Below are positions 26,539 to 35,247 of a stretch of 64,000 nucleotides of DNA, in pieces. The notes below the pieces were generated by a model that was not told where the DNA came from, ran no database searches, and saw nothing but the letters and a program-made list of their open reading frames with translations. Both the position numbers and the translations under genes were made by a program. Source of the stretch: Noviherbaspirillum denitrificans (lineage in GTDB: Bacteria; Pseudomonadota; Gammaproteobacteria; Burkholderiales; Burkholderiaceae_D); assembly GCF_002211445.1 (NCBI RefSeq), contig NZ_LSTO01000001.1, forward strand, positions 2,880,829-2,944,828, read 5' to 3'. How positions within the stretch are numbered: the stretch's first letter is position 1; each line of letters begins with the position of its first letter.

Positions 26539-29094
26539 TTACATGCTTGCGCCGGGTTTGCTGCGTGCAAACACCTGCTTGATGCATTCGAACCATACGA
26601 TCATTCCGACTACCACGACGGGAATGGCAAACCAGACAACAGGTTTCACCGGGGAGAAATGAAAGACGGCGCGCAAGACGGGAATGCTGACGACCGCGGC
26701 CATTGCAAGGCCGCCCATGCCCAGGATCCACCACTGGGCACTGTTGGGAATGCGGATCAGGGACAGGAAGCTGCTGTGCAGGGCTCGGCTGGAAACGATC
26801 AGCGCGAGGTTGCCGAGGACAACGGTCGCGAAACCAAGCGCACGCGCTGCCCCCGGTTCCGTACGGGGGAGGGCGGTCAGGAACACGGCCGCCGCAGCGG
26901 CAAGGATGCCGATGCCGAGCAGCAACGCCATGGCAATATCCGGCGCGCCGAACAAGGATTCGGCGCTGTCCCGCGGCGGCATTTTCATCAGGTCCCGATG
27001 TTCCGGCTCCGGCTCGAATACCAGCGCACAGGCCGGATTGATGATCAGTTCCAGGAACACGATGTGCACCGGGCCAAGCGCGGGGGGCGTGCTAAGCAAG
27101 ACCGCCAGCAATACCATGCCGGCGATCGGGACGTGCACGGCGACGACATAGGTCAGGGCCTTGCGCAGGTTGTCGTAGATGTGGCGGCCCAGCCGGATGG
27201 CACGCACGATCGAGGCGAAATCGTCGTCCAGCAGCACCAGCGACGATGCCTCGCGCGCGACATCGGTGCCACGCCCGCCCATGCCGATTCCGATATGGGC
27301 AGCCTTGAGTGCCGGCGCATCATTGATGCCGTCACCGGTCATGGCCACGACGTGGCCTTCCGACTTGAAGGCTTCCACCAGGTGAAGTTTCTGTTCGGGG
27401 CGCACGCGCGCAAAGACATGCGTCGTGCGAACGATGTCTTTCCACTCGCGGTCGTTTGCGGCGCGCAAGACATCGCCGGTGACGATCGGCTGCGCAGGCA
27501 GGCCCGCGTCCTTCGCAATCGCCTGCGCGGTCGCCGGGTAATCGCCGGTGATCATGACCACGCGTATGCCCGCTTTCCGGCATTGCGCGATTGCCGCCGG
27601 TACTTCGGGGCGCAAGGGGTCCGCCAGGGCGACCAGGCCGAGCCAGATGAAGCGGAAGCCGTCGGGACGGAGCGGCCAGGCCTCGCCCTCGTGGCCCGCC
27701 TTGGCCACCGCCATCACCCGCATGCCTTCGCCGGCGAGGCGTTCCGCATGCTGCAGCACGGCGGCATAGCGCGGGGGATCGAGGCGGCAAAGGCGCCCGA
27801 CCGCCTCCGGCGCACCCTTGGCGGCCACGACGTGCATCGCCTGCCCCGGCATGCGCCAGACGTGGGTCATGGCCAGGAGTTCGGTTGTGATCGGGTAGTC
27901 GTGGACGAGCACCCCCTCGCCGAGACAGCGCACGGCCCCGGGGTCGACGTCAGCCAGGGCCTGGTGCAGGGCCTTTTCCATCGGGTCGAAGGGAAGCACT
28001 TCGCTGGCCAGTACCGCATGCGCCAGCACCTCGCGCACGCCGTCGGGCGCCCGACCGGCGTTTGCGTCCCAAAGCGTTTGCACGGTGTCGCCGAACGCCA
28101 CCGCCGCCACCGACATCCGGTTTTGCGTCAGCGTGCCGGTCTTGTCCACGCATAGCACGGTCGCACGTCCCAGTGCTTCAATCACCGGTGTGTGCCGCGT
28201 CAGTACGTGGCTCTTGGCGATGCGCCACGCGCCGAGGGCCATGAAGGCGGTGAAGACGACGGTGAATTCTTCCGGAAGCGTGGACATGGCCAGCGCAATG
28301 GCGGTCAGCAGCCCGCCGAACCAATCATCGCGCAAGGCCACATACAGGAGAAAGGTAAGGCTGGACACGCCGGCGCCAAACCAGGCGAAGCGCTTGATCA
28401 GCCCCCGGATTTCCCGCTGCAGGGGGCTGTCTTCCGCCTGCACCGATTGCAGGGTGGTGCCGATCTTGCCGAACTCGGTGCGCGGCCCGGTCCCAAGGAT
28501 GCGTGCCATGCCGCCGCCGCGCACGACCATCGTGCCGGCATAGACCGGTGCGGAAGCAGCGGTGCGTACCTCCTTGCCGACCGGGAGTGATTCTCCCGTC
28601 AGCAGCGACTCGTCCACCAGCAGGTCGTGGCTTTCGATCAGGACGCCGTCGGCCGCTATCCGGTCACCTTCTTCCAGCAGCAGGATATCGCCGGCAACCA
28701 CCTCCCGCCCCGGAAGGCGGACGGGAGCGCCGTCGCGCAGCACAAGCGCGCGCGGGCTCGACAAGTCCTTCAGCTTTTCCAGCGTGCGGTCCGTCTTGCG
28801 CTCCTGAAGGATGCTGATGGTCATCGAAACGATGACAAACCCGAGCAGCAGCAAGGCGTCGGCGGTATCGCCCAATAACAGGTAAATGCTGCCGGCTGCC
28901 AGCAGGAGCAGAAACATCGGCTCCCGGGCAACATCGATGGCTGTGTCGAATATCGACCGAGTCCGGCGGCGCGGAAGTTCGTTGTAGCCATGCTCCTGCA
29001 GCAGACGCGCCGCCTCGTCCGCCGTCAGTCCCGTCACTCCGGATGCCGGCCGGGTGGAGGAGGGTTGCAGCCGTTCCGCGCCTTGCCCGGCCAT
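26539..29094 (-). CDS. Cation-transporting P-type ATPase (P2-like)
   Basis: The 851-residue inner-membrane pump carries the actuator motif LLTGESLPVGK, the phosphorylation site DKTGTLTQNRM, the nucleotide-domain segments KGAPEAVGRLC and MITGDYPATAQAIA, and the hinge TGDGINDAPALKAAHIGIGM. The C-terminal membrane part ends HIVFLELIINPACALVFEPEP, typical of P2-type (Ca2+/cation) ATPases rather than heavy-metal P1B pumps; no N-terminal metal-binding domain is present. The ion cannot be fixed by eye. The ATG at 29094 lies 4 bases after the stop of the preceding gene, so it closes a four-gene minus-strand operon that begins with a CBS-BON protein. Confidence 0.9.
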   Translation of the reverse strand: MAGQGAERLQPSSTRPASGVTGLTADEAARLLQEHGYNELPRRRTRSIFDTAIDVAREPMFLLLLAAGSIYLLLGDTADALLLLGFVIVSMTISILQERKTDRTLEKLKDLSSPRALVLRDGAPVRLPGREVVAGDILLLEEGDRIAADGVLIESHDLLVDESLLTGESLPVGKEVRTAASAPVYAGTMVVRGGGMARILGTGPRTEFGKIGTTLQSVQAEDSPLQREIRGLIKRFAWFGAGVSSLTFLLYVALRDDWFGGLLTAIALAMSTLPEEFTVVFTAFMALGAWRIAKSHVLTRHTPVIEALGRATVLCVDKTGTLTQNRMSVAAVAFGDTVQTLWDANAGRAPDGVREVLAHAVLASEVLPFDPMEKALHQALADVDPGAVRCLGEGVLVHDYPITTELLAMTHVWRMPGQAMHVVAAKGAPEAVGRLCRLDPPRYAAVLQHAERLAGEGMRVMAVAKAGHEGEAWPLRPDGFRFIWLGLVALADPLRPEVPAAIAQCRKAGIRVVMITGDYPATAQAIAKDAGLPAQPIVTGDVLRAANDREWKDIVRTTHVFARVRPEQKLHLVEAFKSEGHVVAMTGDGINDAPALKAAHIGIGMGGRGTDVAREASSLVLLDDDFASIVRAIRLGRHIYDNLRKALTYVVAVHVPIAGMVLLAVLLSTPPALGPVHIVFLELIINPACALVFEPEPEHRDLMKMPPRDSAESLFGAPDIAMALLLGIGILAAAAAVFLTALPRTEPGAARALGFATVVLGNLALIVSSRALHSSFLSLIRIPNSAQWWILGMGGLAMAAVVSIPVLRAVFHFSPVKPVVWFAIPVVVVGMIVWFECIKQVFARSKPGASM

Positions 29095-29098
29095 CCCA

Positions 29099-30202
29099 TT
29101 AACCCGTCCTGAGGCGCGTGCGCCACCATACCGCCCAGCCACCCAGTCCGGCCACAATTGCCAGCAGCAGGATGAAGGCGCCGACGAAGGGAACGGCCAG
29201 CGCCACGCTCAGGATCAGGAGGGATAGGGCGAAGTAAAGCACTTGCCTGGTCCTGGATAGCGGCTCCGCTTGCCGGGTCGTCGCAGCCAGGCGTCCGCCG
29301 AGGAAAAAGGCTGACGCGAGGTAGCCCAGCATCAAGGCGAGCGGATAGAGCAGGAGCAGCGTAAAGCCGATTGGCAATCCGATCACCGTCACCATGAACA
29401 GCACCGCCATCGGCGGAACCGAAAACAGGAGAGCCACGCCGACTAGCAGGATGCGTCCAGGTTCCTGCCGCATTGCGTCCTGTACGCCGGCGATGGCGTT
29501 CGGGAAGAGCGCGTGGAGAAGAATGCCGGAGGCCAGCATGCTGGCCACGAAGAGGGGATGAAACCAGGACAGCGCACCGTCGCCCTTGCGCTCGCCTTGC
29601 CATTCGCGCGGCGTGCCAAGGCGCGTGACCTTGCCGTTGACCTGGCTGAACTGGCTTTCCGGCAATTCGGCAGCGCTTGCATAAGAAAGGTTGCCGTCGA
29701 TGCGGGCGGACCGGGCCAGGACAATCCGTTCGGCGCGGAGCTCGGTGTCGCCGCCGATTTCGCCGGCCAGCGTAATCGTATTGCCATAGATTCTCGCGCC
29801 GCGACCGATGCGGCCGTCCACGATCACGTCCCTACCGGCGATCCATCCCGACCCATGCACCGACGCCCCGGGTGCCACATGGACAGTGCCGCCAGCCGCG
29901 ACCAGGTCTGCGCCCACGTCCTTCTCGATGCGCACCGTGCCTCCGGCGGCACGCAAGTCCTGCCCGACCGGCGCGCGAATGTCGATCGTTCCTCCGGACA
30001 CCGCTGCGTCGGCGCCCACATTCTGCTCCACGCTGACGCGCGCTCCAGCCGCAATCAGATCTCCTCGGACGGGCTGCATGATCCGTACTTCTCGCCCGGC
30101 CAGATAGGTATTGCCCGCCTCGCTGGTTTCGGCATGGGTGGGCGCCGCCGGCAAGATAACGGCACACAAGAAAAGAATGGACGAGGGGAATACCGCATGC
30201 AT
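29099..30202 (-). CDS. Bactofilin-like polymer-forming domain protein with C-terminal membrane segments
   Basis: The 367-residue protein has a signal peptide (MHAVFPSSILFLCAVILPAA) and a right-handed beta-helix-like repeat region (about 28-170). In that region G-x-x-x-A-x-G-x-x-x-V turns recur (GDLIAAGARVSVEQNVGADA, GQDLRAAGGTVRIEKDVGAD), the pattern of the bactofilin/polymer-forming family. Four hydrophobic segments follow (about 215-360), including VLFMVTVIGLPIGFTLLLLY. It would be membrane-bound with the repeat domain outside. AAGGAG precedes the ATG. Sandwiched between two P-type ATPase genes, it may support or scaffold the pumps, but that is speculation. Confidence 0.78.
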   Translation of the reverse strand: MHAVFPSSILFLCAVILPAAPTHAETSEAGNTYLAGREVRIMQPVRGDLIAAGARVSVEQNVGADAAVSGGTIDIRAPVGQDLRAAGGTVRIEKDVGADLVAAGGTVHVAPGASVHGSGWIAGRDVIVDGRIGRGARIYGNTITLAGEIGGDTELRAERIVLARSARIDGNLSYASAAELPESQFSQVNGKVTRLGTPREWQGERKGDGALSWFHPLFVASMLASGILLHALFPNAIAGVQDAMRQEPGRILLVGVALLFSVPPMAVLFMVTVIGLPIGFTLLLLYPLALMLGYLASAFFLGGRLAATTRQAEPLSRTRQVLYFALSLLILSVALAVPFVGAFILLLAIVAGLGGWAVWWRTRLRTG

Positions 30203-30283
30203 GATGGACTCCTTCCCGGTTGATTCCGCACTGCTCTCACTGTGCGACGTGCCACCAGGGTCGATTTGACGGCGCACAAAAGA

Positions 30284-32917
30284 TCATGATCGGCGGCCGT
30301 GCCCTCGTTCGGAGGGTACTGAAGCGATCGGACGGAAAGCGTAGAAGAGCTGCTTCATGACCTGCGCCAGCAAGAGATACAGGATGGCAAGACCCGCGAT
30401 AGCCGCGTAGAAAAACGGCGGCAACGGCGCAAAGTTGAACCAGTCGGCCAGCGGTGTGAGCGGCAGGGCGATGGCGACGGCAAGGATGCCCGCGGCAGCG
30501 GCGACCAGTGCCGGGTGAGGGCGGCTTTTCAATGGATTCTTGCGCGTTCGGATGACAAAGATCACCAGGATTTGCGTGGCGAGTGATTCCACGAACCAGC
30601 CGGTCTGGAATTGTGTTTCCCCGAGCCGGAACACGCCGAGCATCAGGTAAAAGGTAGCGATATCGAACAGCGAACTGACCGGCCCCATGACGAGCATGAA
30701 GTCACGCAGGAAGTGCATGTCCCATTTCTGTGGCTCCAGCGTTTCGGACCTGTCCACCGTATCCAGCGGAACGGTCGCCTCCGAGAGGTCGTAAAGGACG
30801 TTGTTTAACAGGATCTGCAGCGGTTGCATCGGCAGGAAAGGCAGGTACAGCGCGGCGATCGCCATGCTGGTCATGTTGCCGAAGTTCGAACTGCTGCCCA
30901 TCATGATGTATTTGCGCACGTTGCCGAAGGTGCGCCGCCCCTCGACCACACCGGCGGCAATGACGTCGAGATCGTGATGCAGCAGGATCAGGTCGGCCGC
31001 TTCGCGCGCGACGTCGACCGCCTTGTCGACGGAAATGCCGACGTCGGCACTATAGAGCGCGGGCGCGTCATTGACGCCGTCGCCGAGATAACCGACTGTA
31101 CGACCATTGTCGCGCATGGCCTGGATGACCCGATTCTTTTCCATGGGACTGACACGGCAGAAGAGATTGGCGTTGCGCACGCGTTCGCGCAGCGCCGCGT
31201 CATCCAGCTGCGCGACCTCGTTCCCCATCAGCACGCCGCGCACCGGTACGTCCAGCATGCCGCAGATGTATTGAGTTACCCGTTCACTGTCGCCAGTCAG
31301 GATGTTGACGTCGATGCCGAGGTCCTTGAGCTTCCGGATCGCCTTGGCCGCGCCTTCCTTGGGCGGGTCGAAGAAGGCAGTGAATCCGGCCAGCGTCAGC
31401 CCTGCTTCGTCATCTAGCCGCGCGTGGTCCCTGTCGGGCGGCATGCACTTGACCGCGACGGCAAGCGTACGGAAGCCCGCGTCTTCAAGCTCCGCCAACC
31501 GGGCCTGCGCCATGGCCCTGATGTTTCCCTCCAGGGGGATGACGGCGGAGGCGGGATCGTCCGGATCGTCCAGCGCGTCCCGGCAGTGCGACAGGACCGC
31601 GTCGGGGGCGCCCTTGAGAATCAGCCAACGCCGCTCATCTTTTCCGGCGCCGTGAGCCAGCAGGACTGAGAGGCGTTTTCGCTCGAAGTCGAACGGCACC
31701 TCGTCGAGTTTCGTCCACCCGGTCGCCTCCACCGCACCATGTGCAAGAATCGCTTCTTCGAGCGCCGTGCGGATCCCGGACTCGAACGAGCTGTTGAGCC
31801 AGGCGTAGCGCTGTACGGCTTCGCATTCCCGGCCGCGGATGTCAACGTGCCTGATCAGTTTGATCGCGCCCTCGGTCAGGGTGCCGGTCTTGTCGGTGCA
31901 CAGGACGTCAATCGCGCCGAGATCCTGGATCGCCGACAGACGCTTGACGATCACACGCTGCCGGGACAGGCGCAGTGCACCGCGCGCCAGGGTGACGGTC
32001 ACGATCATCGGCAACAGTTCCGGGGTGAGACCGACCGCCAGGGCCAGCGCGAACAGAAACGATTCCATCAACGGCTTTTGTCCGACCAGATTGGTCACGG
32101 TAACGAACAGAACAAGCAGCGACACAACGACCAGGATCATCTTCCCGAAGTCTCGTACGCCCTGTTCAAAGGCCGTGGCCTTGCGGAACGTCGCCAGTAC
32201 GTTGGCAACGGCGCCGATCCGGGTAGCATGTCCGGTCTCGCAGACCAGCATTACGGCTTCGCCCGAAATGACGCTGGTGCCCATGAACAAAGCACCGCCT
32301 TCCCCGTTTAGCGCGGCGCCCTTCTCGACAGGATAGGGCTCACCGGTCAAGGCCGCCTCGTTGACGAACAGGTCGGTCGACGTCACGATTCGTCCGTCAG
32401 CGGGGACCAGCCGCCCGGCATGGAGGAGGACGATGTCGCCAGGGACCAGGTTCTCAGCCAGAATGTCGTCTGGCCGGTTGTTACGGAGAGCGGTGGCTCG
32501 CAGGGCTACGGCGCGCTTCAAATGTTCGGCGGCCCGGCCCGCGCGGTGCTCCTGGAAGGTATCTAGCAACACGCTGCAGAGGATGATGGCAGCGATAATG
32601 AGGGTGCTGGCCGGATCGTCGGTTGCGGCGGACACGGATGCGGCGAAAAGCAGGAGCAGGACGAGCGGACTGGCGAGCTTGCGGATGATACGCTTCCAGG
32701 CGGTGAGCACGGACGTATCCGCGAGCAGGTTCTTGCCGTGCAGCGCAAGCCGCCGCTCCGCCTCTTGCGTGGTAAGGCCGGCGGCGCTGCTGCCGAGCGT
32801 CGCCATTTCCAGGGGAAGAGGACGGCGCCACCAGATGCGGTCGACGCCGCCATCCTCCCCAGTTCCCCGGCGGGCAGAAAGCTGAGGCGACGAACCGGAG
32901 GTACTGGCGTTGCGCAT
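30284..32917 (-). CDS. mgtA: Magnesium-importing P-type ATPase (MgtA/MgtB type, P3B)
   Basis: The 877-residue protein has the P3B architecture: an N-terminal cytoplasmic helix region, the actuator LVPGDIVLLHAGRLVPADGR and ALTGEPYPVEKGA, the phosphorylation motif CTDKTGTLTEGAIKL, and GYLGDGVNDAPALYSADVGI in the hinge. SSNFGNMTSMAIAALYLPFLPMQ in the membrane region is nearly diagnostic for MgtA/MgtB. Such pumps move Mg2+ into the cytoplasm, usually under Mg2+ limitation. The ATG at 32917 lies 14 bases after the CBS-BON stop, which suggests co-transcription; no strong ribosome binding site is seen. No long leader typical of enterobacterial mgtA riboswitches is present, because the gene lies inside an operon. 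Confidence 0.93.
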   Translation of the reverse strand: MRNASTSGSSPQLSARRGTGEDGGVDRIWWRRPLPLEMATLGSSAAGLTTQEAERRLALHGKNLLADTSVLTAWKRIIRKLASPLVLLLLFAASVSAATDDPASTLIIAAIILCSVLLDTFQEHRAGRAAEHLKRAVALRATALRNNRPDDILAENLVPGDIVLLHAGRLVPADGRIVTSTDLFVNEAALTGEPYPVEKGAALNGEGGALFMGTSVISGEAVMLVCETGHATRIGAVANVLATFRKATAFEQGVRDFGKMILVVVSLLVLFVTVTNLVGQKPLMESFLFALALAVGLTPELLPMIVTVTLARGALRLSRQRVIVKRLSAIQDLGAIDVLCTDKTGTLTEGAIKLIRHVDIRGRECEAVQRYAWLNSSFESGIRTALEEAILAHGAVEATGWTKLDEVPFDFERKRLSVLLAHGAGKDERRWLILKGAPDAVLSHCRDALDDPDDPASAVIPLEGNIRAMAQARLAELEDAGFRTLAVAVKCMPPDRDHARLDDEAGLTLAGFTAFFDPPKEGAAKAIRKLKDLGIDVNILTGDSERVTQYICGMLDVPVRGVLMGNEVAQLDDAALRERVRNANLFCRVSPMEKNRVIQAMRDNGRTVGYLGDGVNDAPALYSADVGISVDKAVDVAREAADLILLHHDLDVIAAGVVEGRRTFGNVRKYIMMGSSSNFGNMTSMAIAALYLPFLPMQPLQILLNNVLYDLSEATVPLDTVDRSETLEPQKWDMHFLRDFMLVMGPVSSLFDIATFYLMLGVFRLGETQFQTGWFVESLATQILVIFVIRTRKNPLKSRPHPALVAAAAGILAVAIALPLTPLADWFNFAPLPPFFYAAIAGLAILYLLLAQVMKQLFYAFRPIASVPSERGHGRRS

Positions 32918-32931
32918 GAGCGAAGGCGGCT

Positions 32932-33663
32932 TCAGGATGGCGGCACCTCCAGCCGCTCTTCCGCAAACGGCACCACCGTCCCCGATGCCATGTCGCACCA
33001 TTCGACGCGGTTCATCACTGCCTTTACGCCTGGCACGTTTTCCGCGGCCACGCGCAAGGCATCTCGTTCCCTGGCATCGGTAACGATCCCGTGCAGGTGC
33101 ACCACCCCATCCTTCACGATCACCGTGATATAGCCTTTGTCGCCCCAGGATGTTCCCTGCAGTTCATCGAGCACGCGCTGCCGGATGCCAGTGTCGGAAG
33201 GACTCGGGCCTGAAAATCCAGGCGAAAAGTACATCAGCGCCTGCATCAGGTTCGCCCGCGTGATCATACCCGCGAGGCGGTCGTTTTCCACGACCGGGAC
33301 ATGCTTGATGCGATGCTTTTCCATTGTCGATACAGCCACTTCGAGCGGCGTTTCCGGCGTAACGGAAATCATCTTCGGGGACATCAGATCGCGTACCCGC
33401 CGGCTATGGCTGTGGACATACTCTTCCGCCAATTTTCCTTGTCCGGCAAGGAATGCAATCCAGCGCGGACGCGAGCGTTCGGTACCGGTTTCGGAACGGC
33501 GCAGCAGATCGCCTTCGGTCAGCATGCCGATCGGCCTGCCATCATGGTCGACGACGGGCAGTCCGCTGATCCGGTTCTTCAACATGAGCTGGATGGCCTC
33601 GCGCAGCGATGCGTCGTGACAGACCGCGATCACGGGTTGTGTCATGACATCAGATGCCTTCAT
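32932..33663 (-). CDS. CBS-pair and BON domain protein
   Basis: The 243-residue cytoplasmic protein has two CBS motifs. The first starts at MKASDVMTQPVIAVCHDASL (1-20) and continues to GLPVVDHDGRPIGMLTEGDL. The second spans RVRDLMSPKMISVTPETPLE to HVPVVENDRLAGMITRANLM. A BON domain follows (about 160-220, VLDELQGTSWGDKGYITVIVKDGVVHLHG). CBS pairs bind adenine nucleotides; BON domains often bind membranes or phospholipids. Directly upstream of mgtA, it may sense ATP or ADP for cation transport. A strong AGGAGG precedes the ATG. It is the first gene of the minus-strand operon and is divergent from a small lipoprotein gene. Confidence 0.9.
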   Translation of the reverse strand: MKASDVMTQPVIAVCHDASLREAIQLMLKNRISGLPVVDHDGRPIGMLTEGDLLRRSETGTERSRPRWIAFLAGQGKLAEEYVHSHSRRVRDLMSPKMISVTPETPLEVAVSTMEKHRIKHVPVVENDRLAGMITRANLMQALMYFSPGFSGPSPSDTGIRQRVLDELQGTSWGDKGYITVIVKDGVVHLHGIVTDARERDALRVAAENVPGVKAVMNRVEWCDMASGTVVPFAEERLEVPPS

Positions 33664-33710
33664 GCATTCACCTCCTCGCCTGATCAGGTGGAAACAGCGC
33701 ACAGTAGAAC

Positions 33711-33729
33711 ATTGCGCGTCATGCGCAAT
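33711..33729. promoter_or_regulatory. Palindrome in the divergent promoter region
   Basis: A perfect 7-bp inverted repeat, ATTGCGC and GCGCAAT, with a 5-base spacer lies 48 bases upstream of the CBS-BON gene and 118 bases upstream of the lipoprotein gene. It is a good operator candidate; the regulator is unknown. Confidence 0.45.
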
Positions 33730-33767
33730 TCCTGATGGCAGACTAGGCTGCCGCCACTCTTTCTTCC

Positions 33768-33781
33768 ATGATCCACCTCAA
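33768..33781. promoter_or_regulatory. Weak FNR/Anr-like box upstream of CBS-BON and lipoprotein genes
   Basis: The sequence ATGATCCACCTCAA matches the FNR/Anr core TTGA-N6-TCAA with one mismatch. It shares the 12-mer TGATCCACCTCA with the site upstream of hsp20. The shared 12-mer makes it worth noting, although alone it would be weak. Confidence 0.35.
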
Positions 33782-33846
33782 ATGCGGACAAGGCGAATCG
33801 GGGTATCTGTGGCATTGTTCGGCGTCGCAAGCAAAGGAGTGGGAAC

Positions 33847-34314
33847 ATGAAGAAGGAATTGATAGCGGTCATACTGGGGACAAGTCTGGTTGCATGTGCA
33901 CAGACGCAGGGCGAACCGCGGGCCGCACTCACAACGGGCGAATTTGACGCGCAGGCGGCACAGGTGCAGGAAAGCATCGGCAAGATGCAGGCGCAGATGG
34001 ACCGAATCGCGAAGACGCAGGACCCGGCGGAGCGGGAGCGCTTGCTGCAGGAGCACTGGGTTGCCATGCAGTCCACCATGCGCATGCTCCATGGCATGAA
34101 TGGACCGGGCATGGGCGGGGGGCCGGGTATGGGCGGCGGCATGATGGGTTGGCGCCACATGGGCGGCTATTACGCAGGGCTAACACCGGAGCAGCTCAAG
34201 CAGCGCCAGTACATGACCGACCAACGACTGCAGATGCAGCAGATGATGATGAATCAGATGATGGAGCACCATTACTGGGCAGGGCAGGCGCGTCCGCCCA
34301 CTTCCGGACGCTGA
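33847..34314 (+). CDS. Small Met/Gly-rich lipoprotein
   Basis: The 155-residue product starts with a lipoprotein signal (MKKELIAVILGTSLVAC; Cys17 is the lipidated residue). The mature part has a charged helix (about 35-75, ESIGKMQAQMDRIAKTQDPA) and then a segment rich in Met and Gly (MNGPGMGGGPGMGGGMMGW). A second Met/Gln-rich helix follows (LQMQQMMMNQMMEHHYW). Such methionine- and histidine-rich stretches can bind copper or silver, and the helical parts resemble Spy/CpxP-like or DUF-type periplasmic proteins. No exact family is recognised. GGAG precedes the ATG. It is divergent from the CBS-BON/MgtA operon and precedes a universal stress protein gene. Confidence 0.72.
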   Translation: MKKELIAVILGTSLVACAQTQGEPRAALTTGEFDAQAAQVQESIGKMQAQMDRIAKTQDPAERERLLQEHWVAMQSTMRMLHGMNGPGMGGGPGMGGGMMGWRHMGGYYAGLTPEQLKQRQYMTDQRLQMQQMMMNQMMEHHYWAGQARPPTSGR

Positions 34315-34416
34315 TCGGTTGACGCGCGGCATGCGCCGCCCGGGTCGGCCGCATGCCGAACCGGCGCAACCATGACCAGGTGCAGGCCCCCTTATCCACG
34401 CCAGGAGGGAAACGTC

Positions 34417-34869
34417 ATGTATAACCGTATTCTCCTGCCGACAGACGGATCCGAACAGTCCAGGCAGGCCGTGGAAAGCGGCATCATCTTCGCTCGGAAC
34501 ATGGGTGCAGCGGTCGTCGGTCTTCACGTCCTGCCGAGGCCGCACAAGGACCTTCTCGACGCCTGGATGCATCACGACCCCGGCTATGCTACGCAACGGC
34601 TTGCGCTATTCGATCGCATGGCGGATGAAGCCCTGAGCTTTGTGTCCAACGCGGCGCTCGGGCTGGAGGTGCCGTGCATCTGCCGCAAAGTGGAATCGGA
34701 TGAGCCCCATGCTGCGATCGTCGCCGTCTCGGACGAAGAGCGGTGCAATCTGATCTACCTCGCTTCGCATGGGTGGAAGGGACAGCAGCTGTATCTCGGA
34801 ACCGTGACGCTCAGGGTCCTGCGCGACAGCAGGGTACCCGTCCTGGTATACAAGCCGCATTTCCGGTAG
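34417..34869 (+). CDS. Universal stress protein (single UspA domain)
   Basis: The 150-residue cytoplasmic protein begins MYNRILLPTDGSEQSRQAVE, the first strand and nucleotide loop of the UspA fold. It has the later motif LIYLASHGWKGQQLYLGTV in place of the usual G-x2-G-x9-G(S/T) loop. The change to SHGWKGQQ..LGTVT keeps part of the ATP-binding pattern. AGGAGGGA precedes the ATG at 34417. Universal stress proteins accumulate on starvation, oxygen limitation or uncoupling. It is one of three in the 34-47 kb island. Confidence 0.88.
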   Translation: MYNRILLPTDGSEQSRQAVESGIIFARNMGAAVVGLHVLPRPHKDLLDAWMHHDPGYATQRLALFDRMADEALSFVSNAALGLEVPCICRKVESDEPHAAIVAVSDEERCNLIYLASHGWKGQQLYLGTVTLRVLRDSRVPVLVYKPHFR

Positions 34870-34889
34870 GCATAAAGAACGAACCGACC

Positions 34890-35105
34890 ATGGACGCTAT
34901 CGAAGCCCGCATGCAGCAGCGCGTGCCCCAACCTGATCACGAAATACCCACGCCAGAGCCTGGAACGCCGCCCGGCGAACGGGTAGTGCCGCCGTCCGAA
35001 CCGGTGACGCCACCGCGTGAACCGATCGCGCCAGCGCCGGAACCGCTATCCATGCGGCACCACGTGCCAGTCGACAAGACAGAAATTCTACCTCGCTTGC
35101 GCTGA
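34890..35105 (+). CDS. Small proline/glutamate-rich protein, function unknown
   Basis: A 71-codon frame starts 20 bases after the universal stress protein stop. Its middle is a run of degenerate repeats of the type P-x-x-E-P (IPTPEPGTPP, PPSEPVTPP, REPIAPAPEP), which would form an extended, unstructured chain. The ribosome binding site is weak, no domain is recognised, and the codon pattern could arise by chance in GC-rich DNA. The position in a compact plus-strand run favours a real but uncharacterised gene; confidence is modest. Confidence 0.4.
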   Translation: MDAIEARMQQRVPQPDHEIPTPEPGTPPGERVVPPSEPVTPPREPIAPAPEPLSMRHHVPVDKTEILPRLR

Positions 35106-35122
35106 GTCAAACGCACATATTG

Positions 35123-35136
35123 GACGCAGCTGCGTC
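35123..35136. promoter_or_regulatory. 14-bp perfect palindrome upstream of the groEL-like gene
   Basis: The sequence GACGCAGCTGCGTC is self-complementary and lies about 110 bases before the GroEL-like start, in the only gap in front of that gene. It may be an operator. It does not match the CIRCE element, which has a 9-bp spacer. Confidence 0.3.
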
Positions 35137-35247
35137 TGCGCATACGCTAAAGGTGGTCGTGGCCGAGATGCCGCTGACGGCGGCCGGATTCTGCGCTGGG
35201 CCGCACGCCTCTCCGTCCGTTAGACAACATCCTGCGAAGGAGAAGTG

